Positions 1 to 9,259 of a DNA stretch of 64,000 nt are shown piece after piece; position 1 is the stretch's first letter, and each line of letters opens with the position of its first letter. Origin of the DNA: TA-21 sp035620895. Lineage in GTDB: Archaea; Thermoproteota; Nitrososphaeria; Nitrososphaerales; Nitrososphaeraceae. Where the stretch lies: positions 62,001 through 126,000 of the forward strand of contig DASPFY010000004.1 in NCBI GenBank assembly GCA_035620895.1, given 5' to 3'. The notes under the pieces are model-generated. The model was not told the origin of the DNA, did not search any database, and saw only the letters and a program-made list of their open reading frames with translations. A program made the translations under genes and the position numbers.

Positions 1-94
1 AACGTATAAAATTGATTTGAAAGGGAAGGATATTTACATAGACATTTGAATCAATTATTGCTACCTGACACTCATAGATTGCTATAGTTCTAAT

Positions 95-1507
95 TTGAAA
101 ATATATAACAAACTTTCTGATACTCTTGAAGATATTGGTACTACAGAAGATAATAAGATTAGGATATATGTTTGTGGTATTACCGTATATGATGACTGTC
201 ATATTGGACATGCTAGAACCATAGTAGTCTTTGATATTTTAAGACGATACTTAATTCACAAAGGTAAGGAATTAGTATATGTGCAAAACTTTACCGATGT
301 CGATGACAAAATAATTAATAGAGCTAAATTGGATGGAAAATCTCCTGATGAAATTTCTTCTAAGTACATAGAAAGTTACTTTGAAGATTTTTCCAAACTA
401 AATGTTCTCAAGGCTGATTTTTATCCAAAAGCAACTGACCACATAATTGAAATAATAAAAGCTATAAAAATACTACAAGAAAAAAATTATACTTATTCTA
501 CTCTAAACGGAGTTTATTTCAAAGTGAGAGCATTTCCAAATTATGGTAAACTATCAAAGAAACAAATTGATGAGCTTGAAGAAGGAACTAGAATTGAAAC
601 TGACAAGTTGAAGGAGGATCCCTTAGATTTTGCTCTGTGGAAATTCTCCTCTGATGTTCCAAATTGGGAAAGTCCTTGGGGAAGAGGCAGACCAGGCTGG
701 CATATTGAGTGTTCGGTCATGGTGTCAAAGTTCCTTGGTAATGAAATAGAGATTCATGGAGGTGGTACTGACCTGATTTTTCCTCATCACGAAAATGAAA
801 TTGCACAATCTGAAACTTTTAACGAAAAAAAACTAGCAAAACTATGGATGCATGTGGGAATGATTACAATTAATTCAGAAAAGATGTCAAAGTCGCTCAG
901 AAATATGATAGTACTTAAGAATGCTCTTAAAAAATGGGGGTCTAACATCCTTAGATTATACCTGATTTCTTCTCAATATTCAAAGCCTATGGATTACAAT
1001 GATGAAATATTGCAAGAATCATTGCAAAAATGGAGACAAATTGAAAACTGTATCTATGAGCTTAGAACAACTAAAAATGTGTCTGAAAGCATGGACGAAT
1101 TTGAGAATAAATGTGAAGGTTTCCTAAATGACTTTTTATTTGCACTTGATAGTAACCTGAATACACCATTAGCATTGACATCGTTTATGAAGCTCGTTTC
1201 ATATGTTAACAACTTAAGTTCATCAGAAAAATTAACTACTAGGATGTCTGATAAAGCTCTACCTATAGTAGATACCATCATGGATATCATAGGTATTAAA
1301 ATAAAAGAGATTGATAGTGATACTAAAATCAAAATTGAAGAGATGATTGATCGGAGAAATAATCTCAGAGTTGAGAAGAAATTTCAAGCGGCCGATAATT
1401 TGAGAAAGAAGATCTTTGAATTATTTGATGTTGAGCTGACAGATCACAACAAGTACACATCATGGAAAAAAAAAGAGAGAATTGAATTCGAATATGAGGG
1501 ACTATAG
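95..1507 (+). CDS. cysS: Cysteinyl-tRNA synthetase
   Basis: Class I synthetase that charges tRNA-Cys with cysteine in the cytoplasm. The 470-residue length is normal for the family. The HIGH motif is at residues 36-39 (DCHIGHART) and KMSKS is near residue 263 (SEKMSKSLRN). The zinc ligands expected for CysRS are visible: Cys27, the Cys in WHIECSV and the His-Glu pair in HHENEIAQ. The start is TTG; no ATG gives a complete N-terminus. It stands alone, with no partner gene within 100 bases. Confidence 0.97.
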   Translation: MKIYNKLSDTLEDIGTTEDNKIRIYVCGITVYDDCHIGHARTIVVFDILRRYLIHKGKELVYVQNFTDVDDKIINRAKLDGKSPDEISSKYIESYFEDFSKLNVLKADFYPKATDHIIEIIKAIKILQEKNYTYSTLNGVYFKVRAFPNYGKLSKKQIDELEEGTRIETDKLKEDPLDFALWKFSSDVPNWESPWGRGRPGWHIECSVMVSKFLGNEIEIHGGGTDLIFPHHENEIAQSETFNEKKLAKLWMHVGMITINSEKMSKSLRNMIVLKNALKKWGSNILRLYLISSQYSKPMDYNDEILQESLQKWRQIENCIYELRTTKNVSESMDEFENKCEGFLNDFLFALDSNLNTPLALTSFMKLVSYVNNLSSSEKLTTRMSDKALPIVDTIMDIIGIKIKEIDSDTKIKIEEMIDRRNNLRVEKKFQAADNLRKKIFELFDVELTDHNKYTSWKKKERIEFEYEGL

Positions 1508-1617
1508 TTAAATCAATGGTTTCTAAAGATTCATTATTCACTGCTTATTTTATCCTACAAAAGGATACTCCAAAACTTGATAAACTTTTAATTATTGAAG
1601 ACATAGAGTAATCTTAA

Positions 1618-2160
1618 TTGAAAAACAAATACGCATCTTTCAGAATCATAATAATAGCTTCGATAGTTGTATCAGCGAGTATTATCTTGTCTCTTGATCA
1701 TATTAGAGATAATCTTCAAGTTTTTAGCGAATCAACCAGTGTCCTGGTGCCGCAATCACAGGAACAGTCCGGAAATAAAAGTAACATCCAAGTTTTTACC
1801 GATTCACTCAGGGTATTGGTATCAAAGTCTAATGAACTTACGAGCAAATATCAACAAGAACTTGGAAAATGGACAACTAAGGAAAATGACAACTTGACAA
1901 TGATTACTATAACTGATAATTATTTGTCCCAGTTTGAAGAGCTTGAAAATGAAGCAAGAAATCTGGTTGTTCCAAACGGACAGGAAAATATTAGTGATTC
2001 TTTCATGAAATCTATCAATTCAGAAGCTTCCAGCTATGAGCACTTTAAGAATTATCTCATTACTGGAAATAAAACTGAAGAAAAACTTTCAAATGATGAT
2101 TTTTCTCTTGCTTTCCAGTATGAACAGGTATATTCGAGTTTTCTACTAAAAAATCGTTGA
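1618..2160 (+). CDS. Hypothetical secreted or membrane-anchored protein
   Basis: I do not recognise this 180-residue protein. Residues 8-28 form one hydrophobic segment (IIIIASIVVSASIILSL) after a basic start, so it is probably a signal anchor with the rest outside the membrane. The mature part is hydrophilic, rich in Ser, Asn and Glu, and predicted mainly helical. TTG start. It lies 71 bases before another exported protein on the same strand, so the two may be co-expressed. No catalytic motif is visible. Confidence 0.6.
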   Translation: MKNKYASFRIIIIASIVVSASIILSLDHIRDNLQVFSESTSVLVPQSQEQSGNKSNIQVFTDSLRVLVSKSNELTSKYQQELGKWTTKENDNLTMITITDNYLSQFEELENEARNLVVPNGQENISDSFMKSINSEASSYEHFKNYLITGNKTEEKLSNDDFSLAFQYEQVYSSFLLKNR

Positions 2161-2231
2161 ACTACAGGGGAAGGTTATTTTGAAACACAGATATATTCCC
2201 TCATATACCAGCATATTTAGGATGTTTTGTT

Positions 2232-2936
2232 GTGAAGGATTATTTTAGAAATTATTTCTGCTCCTTTCCTTTTCAACTAACCCCAATAACAGTGTTACTA
2301 TTTTGCAGTACAATGCTACTGATAATAAATGGCACAGGCTACTCTACAGATAATTTCAATGTGTTAGAAAGGAACATAGTGATTGATCAGAGTGGGTTTA
2401 TTCATTTATTGGGTGAAATAAGAAACACATCAAATGAGACTCAGCGGAGTATTACAGCTTATGCTAATTTTTATGACAAGAACGGACAAAATATTGGTAA
2501 TGGTAGTGGAATTGTCTCATTAAGGTCATTAAATACCGGACAGGTATCTCCATTTGAAATAATATTTCTCGACAAGAACCAAACCAAACATTTTTTTAAT
2601 TATACCCTCAATTTTACGAGTGAAATTGGACAGCAGAAGCCAGATAGCATTGTCATTACGTCTTTAAAATCTAGACCAGACATATTTGGATATTATTATG
2701 TTAGTGGAAGAATTTCCAATATGGGTAATGATACTGCCACAAATGTTCTTGCGATTGCATCCTTCTTTGACAACACTGGAAAGATGATTGGTTTATCGAG
2801 CGCAATTACCGAACCCAGTAATATGAGTTCGCTTTCTGCGGCAAGTTTTACTATTGTTATGGATGATAAACTACAATCACCAAAAATTAAGAACTATTCT
2901 TTAACGGTTGACTCAGATCAATATACATCTAAATGA
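2232..2936 (+). CDS. Secreted protein with two FxLYD-like domains
   Basis: A 234-residue protein with a GTG start and an N-terminal hydrophobic segment at about residues 15-38 that acts as a signal peptide or anchor. Two similar beta-sandwich repeats follow, at about residues 50-125 and 140-225. Each has the pattern of a hydrophobic strand, then G-x-I-x-N-x-(S/G)-N, then an A-x-F-(Y/F)-D strand (AYANFYDKNGQNIG and AIASFFDNTGKMIG). This is typical of FxLYD or DUF3426-type extracellular domains in archaeal surface proteins. The likely role is cell-surface or envelope binding; no enzyme motif is seen. Confidence 0.65.
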   Translation: MKDYFRNYFCSFPFQLTPITVLLFCSTMLLIINGTGYSTDNFNVLERNIVIDQSGFIHLLGEIRNTSNETQRSITAYANFYDKNGQNIGNGSGIVSLRSLNTGQVSPFEIIFLDKNQTKHFFNYTLNFTSEIGQQKPDSIVITSLKSRPDIFGYYYVSGRISNMGNDTATNVLAIASFFDNTGKMIGLSSAITEPSNMSSLSAASFTIVMDDKLQSPKIKNYSLTVDSDQYTSK

Positions 2937-3064
2937 ATTGATTTGCTGTTCTAAACGTTCAAAAAAACGTGGGGGGGTTTGATATAGCGTTCAAATCATC
3001 ATGTCAATTTATGTTATGCAAGTCAAATATTCCTTAATGGGCCTTAAGGATACAGAATTATATT

Positions 3065-3232
3065 ATGTTGATTCAAATTGAATCACATATGGAAATATTT
3101 CAACCGTCAATCTTCCTTGCAATTTTTCCATATTTGTTTATCGGTAGCTTTCCAGTATTTGGACTGATATTGGTTACAAAGTGGATTATAGATGATGTTA
3201 GGAAGAAGAGAAGATTGACTTTAAAAATATGA
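3065..3232 (+). CDS. Small single-pass membrane protein, 55 aa
   Basis: Short reading frame encoding 55 residues: a polar N-terminus, one strongly hydrophobic stretch at about residues 15-40, then a very basic tail (DDVRKKRR). This charge pattern is what a type-I-like single-span protein with a cytoplasmic basic tail shows. No homology is recognised. A zinc-ribbon microprotein follows 56 bases later on the same strand. The composition argues for a real gene, but the length makes it uncertain. Confidence 0.45.
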   Translation: MLIQIESHMEIFQPSIFLAIFPYLFIGSFPVFGLILVTKWIIDDVRKKRRLTLKI

Positions 3233-3288
3233 ATTGAACTAAGTTAGCCTGTATTTATCAGGAAGCATTAAAGACTCCCACTTTGGGA

Positions 3289-3462
3289 ATGCCTGAAAAT
3301 ATATATCACCTGGTTGAATATCATAAGTATATGTTGAATGGATCTGGGAGAAAATGTGCCTTGTGTGAAGAGACGCTGCCAAATGGAAGCGCAATAAATA
3401 TCTGTGAAACTTGTTTAAAAAATGCAGATTGCTGCGTCGGTCTGGAAAACATGAGAGATTGA
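3289..3462 (+). CDS. Small zinc-ribbon protein, 57 aa
   Basis: A 57-residue frame starting with ATG and ending in TGA. It contains two CxxC knuckles, CALC at residues 23-26 and CETC at 39-42, followed by a Cys pair at 48-49. The knuckles are spaced as in treble-clef or zinc-ribbon domains. It could bind nucleic acid or a protein partner, but I cannot name a family. It ends 7 bases before the convergent CBS-domain regulator. Confidence 0.5.
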   Translation: MPENIYHLVEYHKYMLNGSGRKCALCEETLPNGSAINICETCLKNADCCVGLENMRD

Positions 3463-3469
3463 TCTGATT

Positions 3470-4027
3470 TTATTCAGCCATTTTTAGCGTATCGCTTATA
3501 GTTATAATACCTGTAATTTCACCCTTTCGACTTACAAGTACGCATTTTGCAAATCTTACAAGTGGGATGAGAGCTTTAGCAGGCGTTGCTATATCTACTA
3601 TTGGCGGCGGTGGTTCCATTATCTGCAGTATTAGTACTTGATGGATATTTTTCTTGTCATCGCTCTCGAGCACCTTTCTAGCAAGGATATCTTCACTTAC
3701 AAGCCCCACAATTTTAGATACGTCAAAAACAGGTATTTGGCTAATAGAATTCTTCATCATCTTTTCGATAGCAACCTCTAATTTTTCATCTTTCTGGACT
3801 GATATCACCTCATTGCTACAAATGTCTCCAGCCTTCAATGAGGTTTTACCTTCTTGAGAACTAAGAACTTCGAATATTTTTTTAGCAGTATCATAACTTG
3901 GTTTGCATCGTCCTGACTCAATTTGATTTATCATGGAAGTGCTTATTCCAGAAAGCGATGCCAATTCCCGTTGAGTCATTCCCAGCCTTATCCTTCCCTG
4001 CTTAATGTAATCAATCCTAGGAAGCAT
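3470..4027 (-). CDS. XRE-family HTH regulator with paired CBS domains
   Basis: A 185-residue protein. Residues 8-60 are a Cro/C1-type helix-turn-helix (GMTQRELASLSGISTSMINQ). Residues 68-185 hold two CBS motifs, which in other proteins bind adenine nucleotides or S-adenosylmethionine. The architecture is typical of archaeal transcription regulators that couple DNA binding to energy or cofactor state. The ATG start lies 127 bases from the divergent aRF1 start, so the two genes share an intergenic promoter region. The target genes are unknown. Confidence 0.85.
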   Translation of the reverse strand: MLPRIDYIKQGRIRLGMTQRELASLSGISTSMINQIESGRCKPSYDTAKKIFEVLSSQEGKTSLKAGDICSNEVISVQKDEKLEVAIEKMMKNSISQIPVFDVSKIVGLVSEDILARKVLESDDKKNIHQVLILQIMEPPPPIVDIATPAKALIPLVRFAKCVLVSRKGEITGIITISDTLKMAE

Positions 4028-4118
4028 TTACAGTTTACTTATTCTAATCTCATATTTTTATAGTAATAGTCTTGCAATAGTAAATCCAATAAATGGATAA
4101 AATGATGGCCTTAACCAT

Positions 4119-4130
4119 ATATTATATAGA
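4119..4130 (+). promoter_or_regulatory. TATA box (box A) of the aRF1 gene
   Basis: An AT-only stretch containing TTATATA is centred about 30 bases before the aRF1 ATG. This is the spacing expected for an archaeal TBP site feeding a transcript with almost no leader. Confidence 0.6.
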
Positions 4131-4154
4131 CTTAGAGAAGTCATACTATTAGAA

Positions 4155-5432
4155 ATGACTCAAGACACCCACAAGAAAAAGTGGGACTCTGTGAAGAGAT
4201 ACAAACTAACCAAGATGTTAAATCAGCTGTCAAATATTACAGGCCATGGGACAGAATTAGTTACTGTTTATGTACCTCCAAGAAGACCAATTTTTGAGGT
4301 AATTGGCCAACTCAGAAACGAGTCAGGCACTGCCTCTAATATAAAATCAGATTTAACGAGAACCCATGTACAAGACGCACTTAGTAAAACAGTCGAGCAT
4401 CTTAAATTATTCAAGGAAACACCTGAAAATGGACTTGCAATTTTTTGTGGAGCGATTCCGAACAATAAGGGAATTGGTAATGAAAAAATAGAGCTCTATT
4501 CAGTTCTACCGCCAAAACCAATCCAGATTAACCTATACAGATGTGATGATCATTTTTGGACAGATCATATCAGGGATATGCTTAGAGACGAAAAGGTAAT
4601 AGGATTACTTGCTATAGATAGTCAGGAAGCAGGACTAGGAATACTTACTGGTGACAGATGGGAAGTTATAGATACATTAACTTCTGGAGTCGCTGGAAAG
4701 CATCGACAGGGAGGACAGTCTGCAAGGAGGTTTGAAAGGCTGAGGGAGAATGAGCTTAACGAGTATTTTCATAGAATTGCAGAGCATGCACAAAAAATCT
4801 TTATAGACGAACATAAAATTAGTGGTTTGATTATAGGAGGACCGGGTCCAACTAAAGAAAACTTTTTGAAGGAGGAATATCTTGATTATCGACTCCAAAA
4901 CAACGTACTTGCTACAATAGACAGCTCTTACTCAGGAAGCGAAGGAATTAGGGAATTATTGGAAAAAGTAAACGAACAAGGAATAATCTCCGAATATAGA
5001 TTACTAGAGGAGAAGAAATTAGTAAAGAAATTCATGAGTCAGGTATACTCCGATGAGGGATTATCTGTATATGGTATTCATGATGTTCTGAATATGCTAA
5101 AAAGCGGTATTGTAGACATATTGATAATTACAGATGACATATCATACACGCATTTAGAGATAAAGTGCAATAAATGTGGAGATACTGAAGAAAAATATGT
5201 TGATAGAATCAATTTGATGAATGTAAAGCAGGAAGAAGTATCAAAATCGTGCCCTAAATGTGGAAGTCAGGATAGGCAAATCACGGAAAAAGATATCGTG
5301 GATCTCCTCGAAGAATTGTCGGCTAATATTGGAAGCAAAATGGAAGTTATCTCGTCAAAAACAGAAGAAGGGGCACAGTTAGGAAGCTTGGGAAATATTG
5401 GAGCGCTTTTACGTTTTAAACCATCTCATTAA
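4155..5432 (+). CDS. prf1: Peptide chain release factor aRF1
   Basis: Archaeal class 1 release factor; recognises all three stop codons and triggers peptide release in the ribosomal A site. Length is 425 residues, normal for aRF1. The stop-codon recognition motif NIKS lies near residue 62 (ASNIKSDLTR), and the catalytic GGQ motif near residue 185 (RQGGQSARRFER). Domain 3 carries a zinc ribbon with two CxxCG pairs (CNKCGD and CPKCGS) near residues 338-372. ATG start immediately after a good TATA box. No operon partner. Confidence 0.97.
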   Translation: MTQDTHKKKWDSVKRYKLTKMLNQLSNITGHGTELVTVYVPPRRPIFEVIGQLRNESGTASNIKSDLTRTHVQDALSKTVEHLKLFKETPENGLAIFCGAIPNNKGIGNEKIELYSVLPPKPIQINLYRCDDHFWTDHIRDMLRDEKVIGLLAIDSQEAGLGILTGDRWEVIDTLTSGVAGKHRQGGQSARRFERLRENELNEYFHRIAEHAQKIFIDEHKISGLIIGGPGPTKENFLKEEYLDYRLQNNVLATIDSSYSGSEGIRELLEKVNEQGIISEYRLLEEKKLVKKFMSQVYSDEGLSVYGIHDVLNMLKSGIVDILIITDDISYTHLEIKCNKCGDTEEKYVDRINLMNVKQEEVSKSCPKCGSQDRQITEKDIVDLLEELSANIGSKMEVISSKTEEGAQLGSLGNIGALLRFKPSH

Positions 5433-5450
5433 TAGACCACTACTTGTAGT

Positions 5451-5897
5451 CTAATTTGCCTTGATTCCATAGACTGTCAGAGATTCTTTTATTTTTTGGG
5501 CAATCTTATCAAGTTCTTCACCTGAAATGAGATATCTTGAAGGCCATCTTCCGTTTGGAGAATCATAATTGTATCTCGGGATTATGTGAACATGGACATG
5601 AGGTACTATTTGATTGGCTGCTTTCCCGTTATTTTGTCCAATATTTAGCCCCTTTGCGTCAAGAGCCTTTACAATCCCTTTTGCCAAGAAAGAAACCGTT
5701 GAGAATAGTTTGCCTATTTCATCATCCTCCATTGTAAAAATATCTTTGTAGTGTTTCTTTGGGAGCACTAGAGTATGTCCAGTATTAAGTGGATACTTGT
5801 CCATAAAAGCCAAAAACATGGAATTTTCGAATATTTTGACTGCTCTCAGTTCATTGTCAATTATGGAGCAAAATATGCATTTTGTTTTCGACTTCAA
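5451..5897 (-). CDS. HIT-family nucleotide hydrolase
   Basis: A 148-residue histidine-triad protein. The active-site triad HVHVHIIPR lies at about residues 98-106, and the N-terminal CIFC knuckle (residues 7-10) is common in archaeal Fhit/HinT-like members that bind zinc. These proteins hydrolyse AMP esters such as Ap4A or AMP-lysine; the substrate cannot be told from sequence. TTG start. It is convergent with aRF1, with an 18-base gap. Confidence 0.9.
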   Translation of the reverse strand: MKSKTKCIFCSIIDNELRAVKIFENSMFLAFMDKYPLNTGHTLVLPKKHYKDIFTMEDDEIGKLFSTVSFLAKGIVKALDAKGLNIGQNNGKAANQIVPHVHVHIIPRYNYDSPNGRWPSRYLISGEELDKIAQKIKESLTVYGIKAN

Positions 5898-5990
5898 TAA
5901 ATAGAATCCATGTTTCTTGCTGATTTATATTTTTGTCATTTTCTCTAAGTACGTGACTTTTAAATAGGTCAAATTTTTTTCTAATTATAA

Positions 5991-6179
5991 ATGACTGAAA
6001 CGATCGAAGTATACGAGTTTAACATGAAATTTACATTCACCTGTCCAAAGTGCGATTACAAAAATGAAGATATCTCTTCTGTAGATATCGCCAATGGCAA
6101 TGCTGAGTGTGGAATGTGTGAAACACTATTTAGGATAGAGGGAATAGACAGCGTAAAGATTTTTGCACTCTTGGAATAA
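5991..6179 (+). CDS. Small zinc-binding protein, 62 aa
   Basis: A 62-residue protein with two CxxC knuckles, CPKC at about residues 19-22 and CGMC at 41-44, separated by about 18 residues as in zinc ribbons. The rest is acidic. I do not recognise a named family. It stands alone, 72 bases before ilvD. A TATA-like stretch (TTTAAATAG) lies about 30 bases upstream, which supports expression. Confidence 0.65.
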   Translation: MTETIEVYEFNMKFTFTCPKCDYKNEDISSVDIANGNAECGMCETLFRIEGIDSVKIFALLE

Positions 6180-6251
6180 TTTTAACTGTCAGATGATACT
6201 TAACTTAGTACCAATGTTATCTTAAAATACGCTTTAATCTTTATTTCACTG

Positions 6252-7925
6252 ATGGAACTTGTCAGTAGAACTGTAGTTAGTGGTCCAGCAAGGGCTCCGC
6301 ACAGGGCCATGTATAAGGCGATGGGCTTGGATGATGACGATTTATCGAAACCTATTGTAGGCGTTTCCTCTACCTGCAATGAGGCAACACCTTGTAATAT
6401 CCATTTAGGAGATTTAGCGCAGCATTCAAAGGCTGGGGTAAAGGATTCTGGTTGTACCCCGAGGGAATTTACCGCGGTTTCTGTATCAGATGGTATTGCA
6501 ATGGGCCATGAGGGTATGAAGGCCTCTTTAGTTAGTCGTGAAATTATTGCAGATTCAATTGAAATAATGATGCGAGCACACAGGTATGATGCACTGGTTG
6601 GAATCTCTGGATGTGATAAGAGTTTACCAGGTACAATTATGGCAATGGCAAGGCTCAACCTTCCGTCTATATTTGTATATGGTGGGACAATTTTACCAGG
6701 GATGTGGAACGGAAAACAAGTTACCATACAAGATGTTTATGAAGCAGTAGGTTCATTCGAAGCCGGGAAAATAAATCTTGAAGACTTAAAAGACTTGGAA
6801 AATGTAGCATGCCCTTCAGCTGGTTCATGCGGAGGTATGTACACGGCAAATACAATGGCTTGTATTAGCGAGGCACTGGGAATTGCATTACCAGGAAGTG
6901 CTTCTCCTCCTGCACTAAGTGAAAAAAGGAATGAAATCTGCTATGAAACAGGAAAGCAAATTTTTAACCTATTGGAAAATAACCTAAGGCCTAAAGATAT
7001 TCTTACCTTTGAAGCATTTGAAAATGCAATAGCCATAGCCAACGCAATAGGAGGTTCGACCAATGCTATTCTTCACTTACTTGCGATATCTAAGGAGATA
7101 GGTGTACATCTTGATCTAAAGGATTTTGAAAGGATTAGAAAAGCAACTCCTCATTTGGCGGATACAAGACCCGGAGGTATGTATGTGATGGTCGATCTTG
7201 ACAATGTAGGTGGAGTCCCCATTATACTGAAAAGTCTAATAAAAAAAGGATTATTGAATGGTGATACCATGACCGTCACCGGTAAGACAATGAGACAAAA
7301 TCTCGAAAAAATATCCATACGTAATTCCGAGCCAGTAGTTTATTCCTGTGAAAATCCTCTACATCGTGAAGGAACTCTGAAGATTCTAAATGGTACGCTT
7401 GCACCTGAAGGGGCGGTAATAAAGATAGCAGGTCTGCAAAGAACAAAATTTGAAGGAATTGCAAAAGTGTTCAATTCAGAGGAGGAAGCCTTTGATGCAA
7501 TATCAAAGCAGAAAATCCAGAAAGGAGATGTGATTGTTATTAGATATGAAGGTCCGAAGGGTGGTCCTGGAATGAGAGAAATGTTGGCAGTAACAGCTGC
7601 ATTAGTTGGCCAAGGTCTTGGAACAGATGTTGCCATGATAACCGATGGAAGATTTTCCGGTGCGACAAGAGGATTTATGATTGGTCATGTTTCTCCTGAA
7701 GCAATGGTGGGAGGACCAATTTCGTTGGTAAAAAAGGGTGATAGAATCAGCATAGATCTTGACAAAGGAAAAATTAATTTGAATATTAGTCGAATTGAGC
7801 TCAATAAACGCAGAAAATCTTGGAAACCTGTAAAGTCAAAATATAAGGATGGAGTTTTAGCAAAATATATGCTTCTTGCTAGATCTGCGTCAGAAGGTGC
7901 TGTGACCATACCACAATTCAAATAG
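6252..7925 (+). CDS. ilvD: Dihydroxy-acid dehydratase
   Basis: Converts 2,3-dihydroxy-isovalerate and its homologue to the 2-oxo acids in valine and isoleucine synthesis. Length is 557 residues, full for IlvD/Edd proteins. Three cysteines that hold the Fe-S cluster are visible in CNEATPCN, GCDKSLPG and CPSAGSCGGMYTANT. The C-terminal half has the conserved GGPGMREML and DGRFSGATRG motifs. No other ilv genes are adjacent. Confidence 0.96.
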   Translation: MELVSRTVVSGPARAPHRAMYKAMGLDDDDLSKPIVGVSSTCNEATPCNIHLGDLAQHSKAGVKDSGCTPREFTAVSVSDGIAMGHEGMKASLVSREIIADSIEIMMRAHRYDALVGISGCDKSLPGTIMAMARLNLPSIFVYGGTILPGMWNGKQVTIQDVYEAVGSFEAGKINLEDLKDLENVACPSAGSCGGMYTANTMACISEALGIALPGSASPPALSEKRNEICYETGKQIFNLLENNLRPKDILTFEAFENAIAIANAIGGSTNAILHLLAISKEIGVHLDLKDFERIRKATPHLADTRPGGMYVMVDLDNVGGVPIILKSLIKKGLLNGDTMTVTGKTMRQNLEKISIRNSEPVVYSCENPLHREGTLKILNGTLAPEGAVIKIAGLQRTKFEGIAKVFNSEEEAFDAISKQKIQKGDVIVIRYEGPKGGPGMREMLAVTAALVGQGLGTDVAMITDGRFSGATRGFMIGHVSPEAMVGGPISLVKKGDRISIDLDKGKINLNISRIELNKRRKSWKPVKSKYKDGVLAKYMLLARSASEGAVTIPQFK

Positions 7926-7966
7926 CCTTAATTGAGCGTGTTAATATCAGCAGTAATTAAATAGTC

Positions 7967-8713
7967 ATGATATTTAGCCATAATACAAATTTCAAAAATC
8001 TCTTCCTATTGTCAATAGTGGCTATCTCGATAGTTTCGGTGGTATTTTTTTTGTATCGATATGAATCGGTTACGGTCAACTTCTTTCCACAAGATTCGGA
8101 CCTAATCTACCAAGGTATTTTTAGTAATGCAACCAGTTTGGCCGAACTTGGAAATACTTCAAAATCTTTGGGATTAACTAATATGTCAGAGAGGGAAAAT
8201 AATACTTTGGTTGACAGTCCTAATAACAACACAACGTTACCTATAGAGGATCTTGTTTCACTCAGTAATCCTGTTGACACACTTACAAGAATGATAATAA
8301 ATGTATTGCAAAATACTTCAATACCGGATACGCAAAATGGTAAAGATCTAGGACTAAAAAACTATTACGAGCTGGGAGGATCATGGAATCTGGTAATTAG
8401 AGGTGATGAATTTTCAAATTTCACAGGCGTAATACGATTGAATAATACTTTGAATAATATTACTAAAAATTATGACATAAAACTTGTTACCTCCACAGCT
8501 AACAACATTACCTATGAGGCATCAAATCAAATAATAAAAATAAAGGGAACAGGTGATCTGACATTTGACGATCAAACTACCAATGTTCAATTATTGGTAG
8601 TTCTTTATAAGAACGAAAATATCTATGTAGTATTTGCATCCAAGACCGAAGAGAATCTTTTCGATAATTTCTTAGTACATGGAAATATCTTGCAACGAAA
8701 ATTTGAATATTGA
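7967..8713 (+). CDS. Hypothetical exported protein
   Basis: A 248-residue protein with one N-terminal hydrophobic segment at about residues 11-30 (LFLLSIVAISIVSVVFFLY), so a signal anchor. The exported part has many N-x-S/T sequons (NNT, NTS, NIT), as expected for a glycosylated archaeal surface protein. The C-terminal 110 residues look like a beta-rich domain. I recognise no family. It begins 41 bases after ilvD but is unlikely to be functionally linked. Confidence 0.6.
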   Translation: MIFSHNTNFKNLFLLSIVAISIVSVVFFLYRYESVTVNFFPQDSDLIYQGIFSNATSLAELGNTSKSLGLTNMSERENNTLVDSPNNNTTLPIEDLVSLSNPVDTLTRMIINVLQNTSIPDTQNGKDLGLKNYYELGGSWNLVIRGDEFSNFTGVIRLNNTLNNITKNYDIKLVTSTANNITYEASNQIIKIKGTGDLTFDDQTTNVQLLVVLYKNENIYVVFASKTEENLFDNFLVHGNILQRKFEY

Positions 8714-8739
8714 TTTTAGGCAATTATTCTAGTATTTGA

Positions 8740-9138
8740 TCATTCTGCACCTATCAAACCGATTAAATCAAACCCCTCAGAGCTCTTGGAGCTTATTTCT
8801 GCAATTGAAATCAAATGACCATCGGGATCCACTATTATCGCATGTTTTCCAAAAGATTCCTCTTTGGGTTTCTTAAAAAACTCTACATTCTTGTCTTTTA
8901 ACTTCTTGGCTACTGATTCCAGATCACTTACCATAAACCCAACCAGGACTCCAGAGTTTTTTGTTCTTGTCTTATTTTTAGATGGATGTAGTGCAAGTAC
9001 TGTCCCACTTGAAAAGAATTCTACCCATTCAGGAGAAGTATTTTTTACCGGTAATTCAAGTACATCACGATAAAATTTCATAGATTTGTCCATATCACTA
9101 ACAAGTAAGATTACTGCACCAAGTCTTTTGAATGTCAA
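8740..9138 (-). CDS. VOC-family (glyoxalase/dioxygenase fold) protein
   Basis: A 132-residue single-domain protein of the vicinal-oxygen-chelate fold. Residues 1-55 and 60-115 form the two beta-alpha-beta-beta-beta modules, with the typical opening VILLVSDMDKSMKFYRDVL and the ending FGKHAIIVDPDGHLISIAE, where Glu and His metal ligands are expected. Family members include glyoxalase I, antibiotic-resistance proteins and ring-cleavage dioxygenases; the substrate is not predictable. TTG start. Confidence 0.85.
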   Translation of the reverse strand: MTFKRLGAVILLVSDMDKSMKFYRDVLELPVKNTSPEWVEFFSSGTVLALHPSKNKTRTKNSGVLVGFMVSDLESVAKKLKDKNVEFFKKPKEESFGKHAIIVDPDGHLISIAEISSKSSEGFDLIGLIGAE

Positions 9139-9259
9139 AGTACTCCAAATTAATTGACTCTGAATTAATAACTTATCGATTCTAGATTGAAAATCAAGCT
9201 CTGTTACAGTAAATTATATAAAATTTTTAATTAACATATGTCATAAAAGTGGATTTCAG

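Noticed and set aside
1..94. Possible gene before cysS
   Set aside because: No coding frame of note; only an AT-rich leader.
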